Notes under the pieces: model-generated
The model's database searches: none
Seen by the model: the letters and a program-made list of their open reading frames with translations, nothing else
Told to the model about the DNA's origin: nothing
Shown here: piece by piece, positions 39,601 to 49,025 of the stretch
Layout of the letters: each line of letters starts with the position of its first letter
Numbering within the stretch: the stretch's first letter is position 1
Made by a program: the position numbers and the translations under genes
NCBI RefSeq assembly: GCF_902833045.1
Contig: NZ_CADFDU010000002.1
Location: forward strand, 248,001 to 312,000
From: Burkholderia sp. BCC0322
Lineage (GTDB): Bacteria > Pseudomonadota > Gammaproteobacteria > Burkholderiales > Burkholderiaceae
Direction of reading: 5' to 3'
Length of the DNA stretch: 64,000 nt

Positions 39601-41250
39601 TCAGGCGGCCAGCATTTCCTTCGCGTGCTTGCGCGTCGTGGCCGTGATCTCGAGCCCGCCGAGCATCCGCGCGACTTCCTCGATCCGGTTGGCGCGGTCG
39701 AGCGCGACCACGGTCGACACCGTGCCGCCGCGGTCGTCGGCGCCCTTTGCGACCTGGAAGTGGTGGTCGCCGCGCGCGGCGACCTGCGGCAGGTGCGTCA
39801 CGCACAGTACCTGGCGATCGCGCCCGAGCTGGTGCAGCAGGCGGCCGACCACTTCGGCGACGCCGCCGCCGATCCCCGTATCGACTTCGTCGAAGATCAG
39901 CGTCGGCGTCGGGCTTGCCGCGCTGGCGATCACGGCGAGCGCGAGGCTGATGCGTGCGAGCTCGCCGCCCGACGCAACCTTCGCGAGCGGCCGCAGCGGC
40001 ACGCCAGGGTGCCCGGCGACCCGGAATTCGACCTGCTCGAGCCCGTGCGGGCCGCCGTCGGCGAGCGGCACGAGCGCGACTTCGAAGCTCCCGCCCGCCA
40101 TCGACAGTTCCTGCATGCCGGCCGTGACGGCCGTGCCGAGCGCCTTGGCGGCCTGCGCGCGGGCCTTGGACAGGTGTTTCGCGTCGGCGAGATAGGCTTC
40201 CCGCGCCTTGGCCTGCACCGCCTCGAGCGCGCCGAGATCGGCGGCCGCGTCGAGCGCGGCGAGCTGCGCGCGGCGTGCCGCGTGTTCTTCGTGCAGCGTG
40301 TCGGGCGGCAAGCGGAACTTGCGGGCGGTCGAGTGCAGCGCATCGAGGCGCGTTTCGACCTGCGCGAGCCGCTCGGGATCGAGATCGATGCGCTGCGCGT
40401 AGTGCGACAGCGAGTAGACCGCTTCCTGCAGCTGGATCTCGGCCGGTTCGAGCGACGCGAGCGCGTCGCCGAGCGCGGTGTCGTAGTCGGCGAGGCTGCG
40501 CAGCTTCGACACGATCGCGCCGAGCTGCGCGAGCATCGCGTCGTCGGACTCGGACAGCGCGTTGAGCGCACCGCGCACGCCTTCGATCAGGTTCGCCGAA
40601 TGTGACAGGCGCTTGTGCTCGTTGCTGACTTCGTCCCATTCGCCGGGCTGAGGGGCGAGCTTGTCGAGCTCGGCGAGCTGCCAGGCGAGCTTTTCGCGTT
40701 CGAGCTGCAGCTCGCGCTCGTGCGCTTTTGCCGCGTCGATCGCCTGCGTCGCGTCGCGCCACACGCGCCATGCGCGTGCGACGTTCGCGGCGTCGGCAAC
40801 GAGCCCCGCGTGCGTATCGAACAGCTCGCGCTGCGCGTCGGGCCGCATGAGCAATTGGTGCGCATGCTGGCCGTGGATGTCGACGAGCATTTCGCCGAGC
40901 TCGCGCAGCTGCGCGAGCGTCGCGCTGGTGCCGTTGATGAATGCGCGCGACCGGCCGTTCGCATCGATCACGCGGCGCAGCATCACGGTGTCCTCGGTGT
41001 CGAACGCGTGTTCGTCGAGCCAGCGCGCGACGCGGTCATGCGGCGTGAATTCGGCGGTGATGTCGGCGCGGCCGCAACCGGTGCGCACGACGCTCGCGTC
41101 GGCGCGTTCGCCGAGCGCAAGGGCAAGGGCGTCGATCAGGATCGATTTCCCGGCGCCGGTTTCGCCGGAAAAGACGGAAAAGCCGCTGTCGAATTCGAGA
41201 TCGAGCGCGGCGACGATGACGAAGTCGCGGATCGAGAGGTGGCGGAGCAT
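39601..41250 (-). CDS. recN: DNA repair protein RecN
   Basis: 549 residues. RecN is an SMC-like ATPase that helps hold broken DNA together during double-strand-break repair. Walker A is FSGETGAGKSILIDALALALGERAD near residue 30. A central coiled-coil region runs from about residue 165 to 370. The C-terminal ATPase half has VASGGELARISLALAVI, the Walker B segment TLIFDEVDTGIGGGVAEVVGRLL and VLCVTHLPQVAARGDHHFQV. It starts 19 bases after nadK, so the two are co-transcribed. Confidence 0.96.
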   Translation of the reverse strand: MLRHLSIRDFVIVAALDLEFDSGFSVFSGETGAGKSILIDALALALGERADASVVRTGCGRADITAEFTPHDRVARWLDEHAFDTEDTVMLRRVIDANGRSRAFINGTSATLAQLRELGEMLVDIHGQHAHQLLMRPDAQRELFDTHAGLVADAANVARAWRVWRDATQAIDAAKAHERELQLEREKLAWQLAELDKLAPQPGEWDEVSNEHKRLSHSANLIEGVRGALNALSESDDAMLAQLGAIVSKLRSLADYDTALGDALASLEPAEIQLQEAVYSLSHYAQRIDLDPERLAQVETRLDALHSTARKFRLPPDTLHEEHAARRAQLAALDAAADLGALEAVQAKAREAYLADAKHLSKARAQAAKALGTAVTAGMQELSMAGGSFEVALVPLADGGPHGLEQVEFRVAGHPGVPLRPLAKVASGGELARISLALAVIASAASPTPTLIFDEVDTGIGGGVAEVVGRLLHQLGRDRQVLCVTHLPQVAARGDHHFQVAKGADDRGGTVSTVVALDRANRIEEVARMLGGLEITATTRKHAKEMLAA

Positions 41251-41269
41251 GGTGTCGGGCGGAGCGGCG

Positions 41270-42172
41270 TCAGGACGCGTTGTCGTCTTCGTTCGAGGCG
41301 TGTTCGTTCCAGTGCAGCTTCTTGCGCAGTGTCGCGTAATAGCTGTAGCCGATCGGGTGCAGGAACGGCACCGTGTGCTTCGAGCGGCGCACCTCGATCG
41401 TGTCGTTCAGCTCGAGCGCGGTGAACGACTGCATGTCGAAGTTCACGTTGACGTCGCGCCCGCCGACGATCTGGATCGCGATTTTCGAATCGTCGGGCAG
41501 CACGATCGGCCGGTTCGACAGCGCGTGCGGCGCGATCGGCACGAGCACGATACCCGCCAGCTGCGGATGGAGGATCGGGCCGGCCGACGACAGCGCGTAA
41601 GCGGTCGAGCCGGTCGGCGTGGCGACGATCAGGCCGTCCGAACGCTGGTTGTACATGTACCGGCCGTCGACCGACGCGCGCAGCTCGACCATCCCGGAGA
41701 AGCCGCTGCGGTTCACGACGACGTCGTTGAAAGCGATCGCATGGTAGATCGGTTCGCCGTCGCGCATGATCCGGGCCTCGAGCAGCGCGCGCTCCTCGCG
41801 TTCGAACTTGCCCGACAGGATCACCGGGACGAGCGCCTGCATGTCGGCTGCCGCGATATCGGTGATGAAGCCGAGCCGCCCGTGGTTGATCCCGATCAGC
41901 GGTGTCTTGTACGGCGCGAGCTGGCGGCCGATGCCGAGCATCGTCCCGTCGCCGCCCAGCACGACCGCCACGTCGGCGCGCGCCCCGATTTCGGCCGGGG
42001 TCAGCGCCGGGTAGCCGGTGATGCCGATCTCGCGCGCGGTCTCGGCTTCGAAGACGACCTCGAAGCCTTGCTTGGCGACGCAGGCGGCCAGCGTGGCGAG
42101 CGGCTCGGCGATGTTGGGCGTGTTGCTCCGGCCGACGAGCGCGACAGTGTTGAACTGATTACCGGTTTTCAT
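41270..42172 (-). CDS. nadK: NAD kinase
   Basis: 300 residues from ATG 42172 ([19 protein letters not shown]). The enzyme phosphorylates NAD to NADP. The signature [13 protein letters not shown] contains the catalytic aspartate, followed by [31 protein letters not shown] and [21 protein letters not shown]. It lies directly upstream of recN and is divergent from hrcA, with only 131 bases between the two start codons. The nadK-recN and hrcA-nadK adjacencies are widespread in proteobacteria. Confidence 0.96.
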   Translation of the reverse strand: MKTGNQFNTVALVGRSNTPNIAEPLATLAACVAKQGFEVVFEAETAREIGITGYPALTPAEIGARADVAVVLGGDGTMLGIGRQLAPYKTPLIGINHGRLGFITDIAAADMQALVPVILSGKFEREERALLEARIMRDGEPIYHAIAFNDVVVNRSGFSGMVELRASVDGRYMYNQRSDGLIVATPTGSTAYALSSAGPILHPQLAGIVLVPIAPHALSNRPIVLPDDSKIAIQIVGGRDVNVNFDMQSFTALELNDTIEVRRSKHTVPFLHPIGYSYYATLRKKLHWNEHASNEDDNAS

Positions 42173-42303
42173 GCCGGCATTACACCATAGCTCGTTGACG
42201 AAAAGAACCGGCTGTGAGCGGGCGGGGCCGGATCGGGCCAACCCGCGCAACGGTAGCCGACGCCACTCGCCGCGGTCGCGCGGTTGCGCTAAAATTTTCC
42301 ACC

Positions 42304-43326
42304 ATGCTAGATCCTCGCGCACGAACCCTCCTGAAAACCCTGATCGAACGGTATATCGCCGACGGTCAGCCAGTCGGATCGCGCACGTTGTCCCGTTACT
42401 CCGGGCTCGAGCTGAGCCCGGCGACGATCCGCAACGTGATGTCCGACCTGGAGGAGCTCGGCCTCGTGTCGAGCCCGCACACGTCGGCCGGCCGCGTGCC
42501 GACGCCGCGCGGCTACCGGCTGTTCGTCGACACCATGCTGACGGTCGAGGTGCCGATCGACGCCGATGCCGTCGCGCGGCAGGTGCAGAACACGTTGCAG
42601 GCCGGCGAGCCGCAGCAGCGGGTCGTGGCGGCCGCCGCGAGCGTGCTGTCGAACCTGTCGCAGTTCGCGGGCGTCGTGCTGACGCCGCGCCGCAGCCACG
42701 TGTTCAAGCAGATCGAGTTCATGCGCCTGTCGGACAAGCGCATCCTGCTGATCATCGTCACGCCCGAGGGCGACGTGCAGAACCGGATGCTCGCGACGCC
42801 GCGCGATTACTCGCCGTCGCAACTGACCGAGGCGTCCAATTACATCAACGCGCATTTCGCCGGACTGTCGTTCGACGAGGTGCGCCGCCGCCTGCGCGAC
42901 GAGATCGACCAGCTGCGCGGCGACATGACCGCGCTGATGCATGCGGCCGTGACGGCCAGCACCGAGGTGCCCGACACCGAGGACACCGTGCTGATTTCCG
43001 GCGAGCGCAACCTGCTCGAAGTGGCGGATCTCTCGTCCGACATGGCGCGGCTGCGCAAGCTGTTTGACGTATTCGACCAAAAGACGGGCCTCCTGCAACT
43101 GCTCGACGTGTCGAGCCACGCCCAGGGCGTGCAGATCTTCATCGGCGGCGAATCGACGCTCGTGCCGATCGAGGAAATGAGCGTCGTGACCGCGCCTTAC
43201 GAGGTGAACGGGAAGATCGTCGGCACGCTCGGCGTGATCGGCCCGACCCGCATGGCGTACAACCGCGTGATACCGATCGTCGACATCACCGCGCGCCTGC
43301 TGTCGCTCACGCTGAGCCAGCAGTAG
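42304..43326 (+). CDS. hrcA: Heat-inducible transcription repressor HrcA
   Basis: 340 residues from ATG 42304. HrcA is a winged-helix repressor that binds CIRCE operators at groE and sometimes dnaK promoters, its folding being helped by GroEL. The N-terminus [52 protein letters not shown] is the helix-turn-helix region. The C-terminal [48 protein letters not shown] is the family signature. No Shine-Dalgarno is visible, and a TAAAAT (42290-42295) ends eight bases before the ATG, so the mRNA may be nearly leaderless. I found no CIRCE sequence near grpE or dnaK, so its target is probably groE elsewhere. Confidence 0.95.
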   Translation: MLDPRARTLLKTLIERYIADGQPVGSRTLSRYSGLELSPATIRNVMSDLEELGLVSSPHTSAGRVPTPRGYRLFVDTMLTVEVPIDADAVARQVQNTLQAGEPQQRVVAAAASVLSNLSQFAGVVLTPRRSHVFKQIEFMRLSDKRILLIIVTPEGDVQNRMLATPRDYSPSQLTEASNYINAHFAGLSFDEVRRRLRDEIDQLRGDMTALMHAAVTASTEVPDTEDTVLISGERNLLEVADLSSDMARLRKLFDVFDQKTGLLQLLDVSSHAQGVQIFIGGESTLVPIEEMSVVTAPYEVNGKIVGTLGVIGPTRMAYNRVIPIVDITARLLSLTLSQQ

Positions 43327-43399
43327 CCTGCCGTCGCCGGCCCGATCCCGCCCCGTCATCTTGCCTCGGCACCGCGCGTGCCGGCAGTCGGCCGAACGA

Positions 43400-43652
43400 C
43401 AGGGCCGGTTCCGCTCATGACGGGCTTGCGAACGAGCGTTGCCGGTCGCCGTGCAGGAAGCAAGGCGCACCATTTGGCCGAGCCAAACAAGCGACGCGCG
43501 CCGCCGCAATGCGGCCGGCAACGCTCGCTCCCCTGATTGGAATCGATCTTTTGTCGGGCTGGCCGCCAGAAGCGCCGATCGCGGCGCCATGCGCGTTGCA
43601 GTCGGCCTTCTGGCGTCCGGCGCAAGCTCGTCATGAGCGGGAACAGGCCCTG
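43400..43652. mobile_element. Inverted-repeat (MITE-like) element between hrcA and hemH
   Basis: This 253-bp non-coding structure is bounded by imperfect inverted repeats of about 32 bases: 43400-43431 (begins CAGGGCCGGTTCCGCTCATG) and 43620-43652, whose complement begins CAGGGCCTGTTCCCGCTCAT. Inside are two perfect inverted repeats: CGAGCGTTGCCGG (43433-43445) with CCGGCAACGCTCG (43515-43527), and CGCCAGAAG (43564-43572) with CTTCTGGCG (43607-43615). The end core AGGGCCTGTT, the inner CGTTGCC and the nested-hairpin plan match the element at 21683-22027. I see no transposase frame. No clear target duplication remains. Confidence 0.65.
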
Positions 43653-43676
43653 GCCGACCGGCGCGGGGCGGCCCGC

Positions 43677-43682
43677 TATAAT
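43677..43682 (+). promoter_or_regulatory. -10 element of hemH
   Basis: A perfect TATAAT lies 41 bases before the hemH start and 24 bases after the end of the inverted-repeat element. The -35 position (about 43654-43659) is GC-rich and not consensus. If the element inserted here, it replaced the original sequence upstream of the promoter. Confidence 0.5.
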
Positions 43683-43723
43683 TGAGAGCCGTCCGGTCCC
43701 GTGCCCCGAGCACGTTATTGCCC

Positions 43724-44788
43724 ATGCGTTTCGATCTTGAGCCGTCTTCGAGCACCGCGGCTGCCCATCGCATCGGTGTGCTGCTGATCAATCTCGGCAC
43801 ACCCGACGCCCCGACGCCGCGCGCGGTGCGGCGCTACCTGGCCGAATTCCTGTCGGATCCACGGGTCGTCGAGATTCCGCAGGCCGTCTGGCAGGTGCTG
43901 CTGCGCACGCTGATCCTGCCGCTGCGCGGCCGCGCGTCCGCGAAGAAATACGCGGCCGTCTGGATGCCCGAGGGCTCGCCGCTGCGCGTGTACACCGAGC
44001 GCCAGACCGATGCCGTGCGGCACCTGCTCGCGTCGAACGGCTATCAGGTGCAGGTTGACTACGCGATGCGCTACGGCAGCCCGAACATTTCGCACGCGCT
44101 CGCGCAGTTCAAGCGTGCGGGCGTCGAGCGCGTGCTGCTGATGCCGATGTATCCGCAATACTCGGCGTCGACCACGGCCACGGCCTTCGACGCCGCGTTC
44201 AACGCGCTCGCGCGCATGCGCAACCAGCCGGAGGTGCGCACGGTGCGGCACTACGCCGACCATCCGGCCTATATCCATGCGCTGGCCGAGCAGGTGCGCC
44301 AGTATTGGGCGCAGCACGGCCGGCCCGACTTCGCGGCCGGCGACAAACTCGTGCTGAGCTTTCACGGCGTGCCGAAGCGCACGCTCGACCTCGGCGACCC
44401 CTACCACGACCAGTGCCAGCAGACGGGCGCGCTGCTGATGGCCGCGCTCGGGCTGTCGACGACCGAATGCCGCATCACCTTCCAGTCGCGGTTCGGCAAG
44501 GCCGAATGGCTGCAGCCCTACACCGCGCCTACGCTGCGCGAGTTCGGCGAGGCCGGCGTGCGGCGGGCCGACGTGTTCTGTCCCGGTTTCACGGCCGATT
44601 GCCTGGAGACGATCGAGGAGATCGGCATGGAGGTGCGCGACGAATTCCTCGCCGGCGGCGGCAAGGCGTTCCACCGGATTCCGTGCCTGAACGGCGCGCC
44701 CGCGTGGATCGGTGCGCTCGGCGAGATCGTCGCCGAGAATCTGCAGGGCTGGCCGGTCAGGGCCGCGCAGCCCGAAATGGTGAGTTAA
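43724..44788 (+). CDS. hemH: Ferrochelatase
   Basis: 354 residues from ATG 43724. HemH inserts Fe2+ into protoporphyrin IX, the last step of protohaem synthesis. Family blocks are [53 protein letters not shown], the catalytic-histidine segment [42 protein letters not shown] and the ligand segment [18 protein letters not shown]. hslR starts five bases after its stop, so the two are translated from one mRNA. Confidence 0.96.
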   Translation: MRFDLEPSSSTAAAHRIGVLLINLGTPDAPTPRAVRRYLAEFLSDPRVVEIPQAVWQVLLRTLILPLRGRASAKKYAAVWMPEGSPLRVYTERQTDAVRHLLASNGYQVQVDYAMRYGSPNISHALAQFKRAGVERVLLMPMYPQYSASTTATAFDAAFNALARMRNQPEVRTVRHYADHPAYIHALAEQVRQYWAQHGRPDFAAGDKLVLSFHGVPKRTLDLGDPYHDQCQQTGALLMAALGLSTTECRITFQSRFGKAEWLQPYTAPTLREFGEAGVRRADVFCPGFTADCLETIEEIGMEVRDEFLAGGGKAFHRIPCLNGAPAWIGALGEIVAENLQGWPVRAAQPEMVS

Positions 44789-44793
44789 GCGCG

Positions 44794-45201
44794 ATGAATT
44801 ACAAGATCTCGACCGAACCGGGCGCGAAGCTGCGCATCGACAAATGGCTGTGGGCGGCGCGGTTCTTCAAGACGCGCTCGCTCGCGACCGATGCGGTCGA
44901 CAAGGGGCACGTGAAGATCGGTGGCGCGGCAGTCAAGCCGGCGAAGGAAGTGCGCGTGGGCGACGAAGTCGAGATTGCGATCGACGGCATCGTCTGGCAC
45001 ATTGCCGTGCTTGGCGTGTGCGACGTGCGCGGGCCGGCGAGCGTCGCGCAGACGCTTTACGAGGAAACGGGAGCGGGGCGGGCCGCGCGGCTCGCCGAAC
45101 TGGAGCGGCGTCGCACGTATCGCGAGCCGGCAGCCGAATTGCACGGCCGGCCGACGAAGCGCGACCGGCGCATCATCGACAGATTTTCTGGTGGGAGCTG
45201 A
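44794..45201 (+). CDS. hslR: S4-domain RNA-binding heat shock protein (Hsp15 family)
   Basis: 135 residues from ATG 44794. Hsp15 binds free 50S subunits carrying a stalled nascent chain, through a small S4 domain, and helps recycle them. The S4 fold is seen in LRIDKWLWAARFFKTRSLATDAVDKGHVKIGGAAVKPAKEVRVGDEVEI (residues 13-61). The tail is rich in Arg and Lys (ELERRRTYREP...GRPTKRDRRIIDRF), as in the E. coli protein. It follows hemH by five bases and lies in the heat-shock cluster before grpE. A small convergent ORF overlaps its last 29 bases. Confidence 0.9.
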   Translation: MNYKISTEPGAKLRIDKWLWAARFFKTRSLATDAVDKGHVKIGGAAVKPAKEVRVGDEVEIAIDGIVWHIAVLGVCDVRGPASVAQTLYEETGAGRAARLAELERRRTYREPAAELHGRPTKRDRRIIDRFSGGS

Positions 45202-45334
45202 ACATCTGGTCGAACGTCGCCCGCGCGCTTCCGTATTCGGTCGTGCGGTCGGTAACGGCTCCCGACAGGCAGATGGTGGTGGTGCCGGCAATGAGTACCA
45301 GCGCGACCACCGATATCGCAAAGGTCAGTTTCAC
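45173..45334 (-). CDS. Small membrane or secreted protein, 53 aa, unknown
   Basis: GTG 45334 to TGA 45173 on the minus strand encodes 53 residues. The start is preceded by AGGGGAG at a suitable distance. The N-terminus KLTFAISVVALVLIAGTTTI is a clear hydrophobic helix after one Lys, suggesting a signal peptide or membrane anchor. The cysteine that follows (TTIC) does not fit a strict lipobox. The C-terminal half is polar (DRTTEYGSARATFDQMFSSH). The 3' end overlaps hslR by 29 bases tail to tail. I do not recognise a family; the signal-like start plus ribosome-binding site make it a plausible gene. Confidence 0.5.
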   Translation of the reverse strand: MKLTFAISVVALVLIAGTTTICLSGAVTDRTTEYGSARATFDQMFSSHQKICR

Positions 45335-45579
45335 GGTACTCCCCTCGAGAAGACGGGTGAATGCGGCGCCAGGTGAATGTCAGGCGGCGGTCAGCTAGGG
45401 GTAAACACGCTTTTCCTACGCTTGAGTGCAGTGTAGTGCAGTGGGCCTGTGCCAAGCTAGTACCCGCCAGGTAAGCGTTGTTACAGCCCGTTTCGCCTGA
45501 TCTGACGGACCATGCGGGCGATGCCCCGGCGTGACGCGCGGTTGTTTCGCTGCATTGGAGAATGCCGGCGAATCACCCC

Positions 45580-45607
45580 CTTGAAATCGTCGTAATCACC
45601 CTTATTT
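45580..45607 (+). promoter_or_regulatory. Sigma32 (heat-shock) promoter of grpE
   Basis: CTTGAAA (45580-45586), a 12-base spacer and CCCTTATTT (45599-45607) fit the sigma32 pattern CTTGAAA-N11-16-CCCCATnT closely, 83 bases before grpE. The rest of the 355-base interval upstream of grpE holds only a 10-bp tandem duplication (AGTGCAGTG[T/G], 45425-45444) and no CIRCE operator. Confidence 0.75.
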
Positions 45608-45689
45608 GCACCAGCAATGTGCGGTGCCGCCGGATATACGGTCCGGTGGTTGCCGATTTGGCTTTAACCTCTAATCGACTTTCAGCGAC

Positions 45690-46235
45690 ATGGAAAACAC
45701 GCAAGAGAACCCGGCACCCCAATCGGCCGAAGATATCGGCAGCGAGAAGCCGGCGGCGCAAGGCGCCGCCCCCGCCGCCGAAGCAGCCGACGCGGCGCTC
45801 GCGGAGGCTCAAGCCAAGGTCGCCGAGCTGCAGGAGAGCTACCTGCGGGCGAAGGCCGAGACCGAGAACGTCCGCCGCCGCGCGCAGGACGACGTCTCGA
45901 AGGCGCACAAGTTCGCGATCGAGAGCTTCGCGGAGCACCTGCTGCCCGTGCTGGACAGCCTGGAAGCGGCCGTCAACGATACGTCCGGCGACATCGCGAA
46001 GGTGCGCGAAGGCGTCGAACTGACGCTGCGCCAGCTGACGAGCGCGCTCGAGAAGGGCCGCGTCGTCGCGATCAACCCGGTCGGCGAGAAGTTCGATCCG
46101 CACCAGCACCAGGCGATTTCGATGGTGCCGGCCGAGCAGGAGCCGAACACCGTCGTCACGGTGCTGCAAAAGGGCTACACGATCGCCGACCGCGTGCTGC
46201 GTCCGGCGCTCGTCACCGTCGCGCAGCCGAAGTAA
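45690..46235 (+). CDS. grpE: Nucleotide exchange factor GrpE
   Basis: 181 residues. GrpE releases ADP from DnaK. A low-complexity acidic/Ala-rich N-terminus of about 40 residues precedes the long dimerisation coiled coil ([33 protein letters not shown]). The C-terminal beta-wing domain has [50 protein letters not shown] heat-shock promoter lies upstream. It begins a plus-strand series with a thioredoxin-like gene (10 bases after its stop), dnaK and dnaJ. Confidence 0.96.
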   Translation: MENTQENPAPQSAEDIGSEKPAAQGAAPAAEAADAALAEAQAKVAELQESYLRAKAETENVRRRAQDDVSKAHKFAIESFAEHLLPVLDSLEAAVNDTSGDIAKVREGVELTLRQLTSALEKGRVVAINPVGEKFDPHQHQAISMVPAEQEPNTVVTVLQKGYTIADRVLRPALVTVAQPK

Positions 46236-46245
46236 GGCCGTCGCG

Positions 46246-46656
46246 ATGCTGCCTGCCGGCGTCGATCCGGCCGCGTTCGACGCGTTCGACATGCGGGCAC
46301 TGGACGCCGGCACGTTCGACGCGGCGATCGACGGCGCGGGCGATGCGCTCGCGGTGGTGTTCTTCTGGGGCGTCGACTGCTTCAACTGCGAGATCGCGAA
46401 GAAGGCGATGCTCGCCCAGCCCGATGCGATCCGCGCGCTGGACTTGAAGTGGTTCCATTGCAACGTGTACGAACACCACCAGCTGGGCCGCCGCTTCGGG
46501 CTGCACGGCGTGCCGACGTGGTTCTTTTTCCACCGCGGCAAGCGGCTGGGCCGCGCGACGGGCTGGCATGGCCTCGCGCAGTTCCAGGCAGCGGTGTCGG
46601 CGGCACGCGCGAAAATCGCCGCGGCAGGTGGCGATCCGCTAGCCGGCGGCGATTGA
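46246..46656 (+). CDS. Thioredoxin-fold protein between grpE and dnaK
   Basis: 136 residues. The thioredoxin fold is shown by VVFFWGVDCFNCEIAKKAM, whose CFNC is a CxxC active site at about residues 45-48, and by the cis-proline loop GLHGVPTWFFFHRGKRLGRATGW. There is no signal peptide, so it should act in the cytoplasm. The active-site dipeptide FN differs from the GP of thioredoxin and the PH of DsbA, so redox behaviour cannot be guessed. It starts 10 bases after grpE and ends 147 bases before dnaK, so it is probably co-expressed with the chaperones under heat shock. A role in redox control of folding is inference. Confidence 0.85.
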   Translation: MLPAGVDPAAFDAFDMRALDAGTFDAAIDGAGDALAVVFFWGVDCFNCEIAKKAMLAQPDAIRALDLKWFHCNVYEHHQLGRRFGLHGVPTWFFFHRGKRLGRATGWHGLAQFQAAVSAARAKIAAAGGDPLAGGD

Positions 46657-46687
46657 AAAAATTTAATATCCGCATCGCTCGTCGGGT

Positions 46688-46715
46688 CTTGAAAACGGAT
46701 CGGACGGACGCATTT
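46688..46715 (+). promoter_or_regulatory. Candidate sigma32 promoter of dnaK
   Basis: CTTGAAA (46688-46694) is a perfect sigma32 -35 box. After a 13-base spacer, ACGCATTT (46708-46715) matches CCCCATnT at six of eight positions. It lies 88 bases before dnaK and would let dnaK be transcribed apart from grpE. Confidence 0.6.
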
Positions 46716-46803
46716 CGGGAACAGAGTTGAATTCTGGCGCGCGAAACCGCCCCAAAACGCGGGGTTTTGCGCAGCAAACAAGCATTTCTGGAGATTAGGA
46801 AAA

Positions 46804-48756
46804 ATGGGAAAGATCATCGGTATTGACCTCGGCACCACGAACTCGTGCGTTGCCATCATGGAAGGCAACCAGGTCAAGGTCATCGAGAACTCGGAAGGCG
46901 CGCGCACCACGCCGTCGATCATCGCCTACATGGACGACAACGAAGTGCTGGTCGGCGCGCCGGCCAAGCGTCAGTCGGTGACCAACCCGAAGAACACGCT
47001 GTTCGCGGTGAAGCGCCTGATCGGCCGCCGCTTCGAAGAGAAGGAAGTCCAGAAGGACATCGGCCTGATGCCGTACACCATCATCAAGGCCGACAACGGC
47101 GATGCATGGGTTGAAGCACACGGCGAGAAGCTCGCGCCGCCGCAGGTGTCGGCGGAAGTGTTGCGCAAGATGAAGAAGACGGCCGAAGATTACCTCGGCG
47201 AGCCGGTCACGGAAGCCGTGATCACGGTGCCGGCGTACTTCAACGACAGCCAGCGCCAGGCAACCAAGGACGCCGGCCGCATCGCGGGCCTCGAAGTCAA
47301 GCGGATCATCAACGAGCCGACCGCAGCTGCACTCGCGTTCGGCCTCGACAAGGCCGAGAAGGGCGACCGCAAGATCGCCGTGTATGACCTCGGCGGCGGT
47401 ACGTTCGACGTGTCGATCATCGAAATCGCGGACGTCGACGGCGAAATGCAGTTCGAAGTGCTGTCGACCAACGGCGACACGTTCCTCGGCGGCGAAGACT
47501 TCGACCAGCGCATCATCGATTACATCATCGGCGAGTTCAAGAAGGAGCAGGGCGTCGACCTGTCGAAGGACGTGCTCGCGCTGCAGCGCCTGAAGGAAGC
47601 GGCTGAAAAGGCGAAGATCGAGCTGTCGTCGAGCCAGCAGACCGAAATCAACCTGCCGTACATCACGGCGGACGCGTCGGGCCCGAAGCACTTGAACCTG
47701 AAGATCACCCGCGCGAAGCTGGAAGCGCTGGTGGAAGACCTCGTCGAGCGCACGATCGAGCCGTGCCGTATCGCGATCAAGGACGCGGGCGTCAAGGTGT
47801 CGGACATCGACGACGTGATCCTGGTCGGCGGCCAGACGCGCATGCCGAAGGTGCTGGAGAAGGTGAAGGAATTCTTCGGCAAGGATCCGCGCCGTGACGT
47901 GAACCCGGACGAAGCCGTCGCAGTCGGCGCGGCGATCCAGGGCCAGGTCCTGTCGGGCGACCGCAAGGACGTGCTGCTGCTCGACGTGACCCCGCTGTCG
48001 CTCGGCATCGAGACGCTCGGCGGCGTGATGACGAAGATGATCAGCAAGAACACGACGATCCCGACGAAGCACGCCCAGGTGTACTCGACGGCGGACGACA
48101 ACCAGGGCGCCGTGACGATCAAGGTGTTCCAGGGCGAACGCGAAATGGCGGCAGGCAACAAGCTGCTCGGCGAGTTCAACCTCGAAGGCATCCCGCCGGC
48201 ACCGCGCGGCGTGCCGCAGATCGAAGTGACCTTCGACATCGACGCGAACGGCATCCTGCACGTCGGCGCGAAGGACAAGGCGACCGGCAAGGAAAACAAG
48301 ATCACGATCAAGGCCAACTCGGGTCTGTCCGAGGCTGAAATCGACCAGATGATCAAGGACGCGGAAGCAAACGCAGCGGAAGACCACAAGCTGCGCGAGC
48401 TGGCCGATTCGCGCAACCAGGGCGACGCGCTGGTCCACAGCACGAAGAAGGCGCTGACCGAGTACGGCGACAAGCTGGACGCGGGCGAGAAGGAAGCGAT
48501 CGAAGCGTCGCTGAAGTCGCTCGAGGACGTGCTGAAGGATACGTCGGCGGACAAGGCCGCGATCGACGCGAAGGTCGAGGAGCTCGGCAAGGTTTCGCAG
48601 AAGCTCGGCGAAAAGATGTATGCCGACATGCAGGCCCAGCAGGCGGGTGCGGCCGGCGCAGCGGGTGCGGCGGAAGGCGCGGCCCACGCGGGCGGTGCGC
48701 AACAGGCTGCCGACGATGTCGTCGACGCCGAGTTCAAGGAAGTGAAGAAGGACTAA
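46804..48756 (+). CDS. dnaK: Chaperone DnaK (Hsp70)
   Basis: 650 residues. The N-terminal ATPase has [41 protein letters not shown], the linker-proximal [18 protein letters not shown], and [13 protein letters not shown]. The substrate-binding domain begins after [20 protein letters not shown]. The lid ends in an Ala/Gly-rich stretch and the [13 protein letters not shown] tail, which is the conserved C-terminus. Codon use is noticeably more biased to single codons (AAG, GAA, CTG) than in the neighbours, as expected for a highly expressed gene. It lies between the thioredoxin-like gene and dnaJ. Confidence 0.99.
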   Translation: MGKIIGIDLGTTNSCVAIMEGNQVKVIENSEGARTTPSIIAYMDDNEVLVGAPAKRQSVTNPKNTLFAVKRLIGRRFEEKEVQKDIGLMPYTIIKADNGDAWVEAHGEKLAPPQVSAEVLRKMKKTAEDYLGEPVTEAVITVPAYFNDSQRQATKDAGRIAGLEVKRIINEPTAAALAFGLDKAEKGDRKIAVYDLGGGTFDVSIIEIADVDGEMQFEVLSTNGDTFLGGEDFDQRIIDYIIGEFKKEQGVDLSKDVLALQRLKEAAEKAKIELSSSQQTEINLPYITADASGPKHLNLKITRAKLEALVEDLVERTIEPCRIAIKDAGVKVSDIDDVILVGGQTRMPKVLEKVKEFFGKDPRRDVNPDEAVAVGAAIQGQVLSGDRKDVLLLDVTPLSLGIETLGGVMTKMISKNTTIPTKHAQVYSTADDNQGAVTIKVFQGEREMAAGNKLLGEFNLEGIPPAPRGVPQIEVTFDIDANGILHVGAKDKATGKENKITIKANSGLSEAEIDQMIKDAEANAAEDHKLRELADSRNQGDALVHSTKKALTEYGDKLDAGEKEAIEASLKSLEDVLKDTSADKAAIDAKVEELGKVSQKLGEKMYADMQAQQAGAAGAAGAAEGAAHAGGAQQAADDVVDAEFKEVKKD

Positions 48757-49025
48757 GCCGGGTTGCCCCGGTGCCGCACGCCGCGCGCGCAACACGCGCG
48801 CGGCGCGGCTGACGGGTTGGCTGGCAAGCGGTCTGTCTTTCCTTCCGGATGGCCGGATCGACTCCACGCCTGGCGGGCTTCGCGGCCCTCCGGGCACATT
48901 TGTTTTTTGGCGGGTGCTGCACGCGCCGTCCGCGGACGGGCGCAGCGCCAGACGAGTCGAGAGACTTTACTGCGAGCGAAAGGAGCCGCCGCGCGCATGT
49001 GGTGCGGACGGCACAGTGAATCGAT

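Noticed and set aside
45425-45444. Tandem AGTGCAGTG repeat upstream of grpE as a possible CIRCE operator
   Set aside because: It is a direct, not inverted, repeat and lacks the TTAGCACTC / GAGTGCTAA halves.
48780-48806. GC-rich palindrome after dnaK as a terminator
   Set aside because: The CGCGCG inverted repeat has no T-tract, and dnaJ follows on the same strand; alternating CG in this genome gives many such stems by chance.
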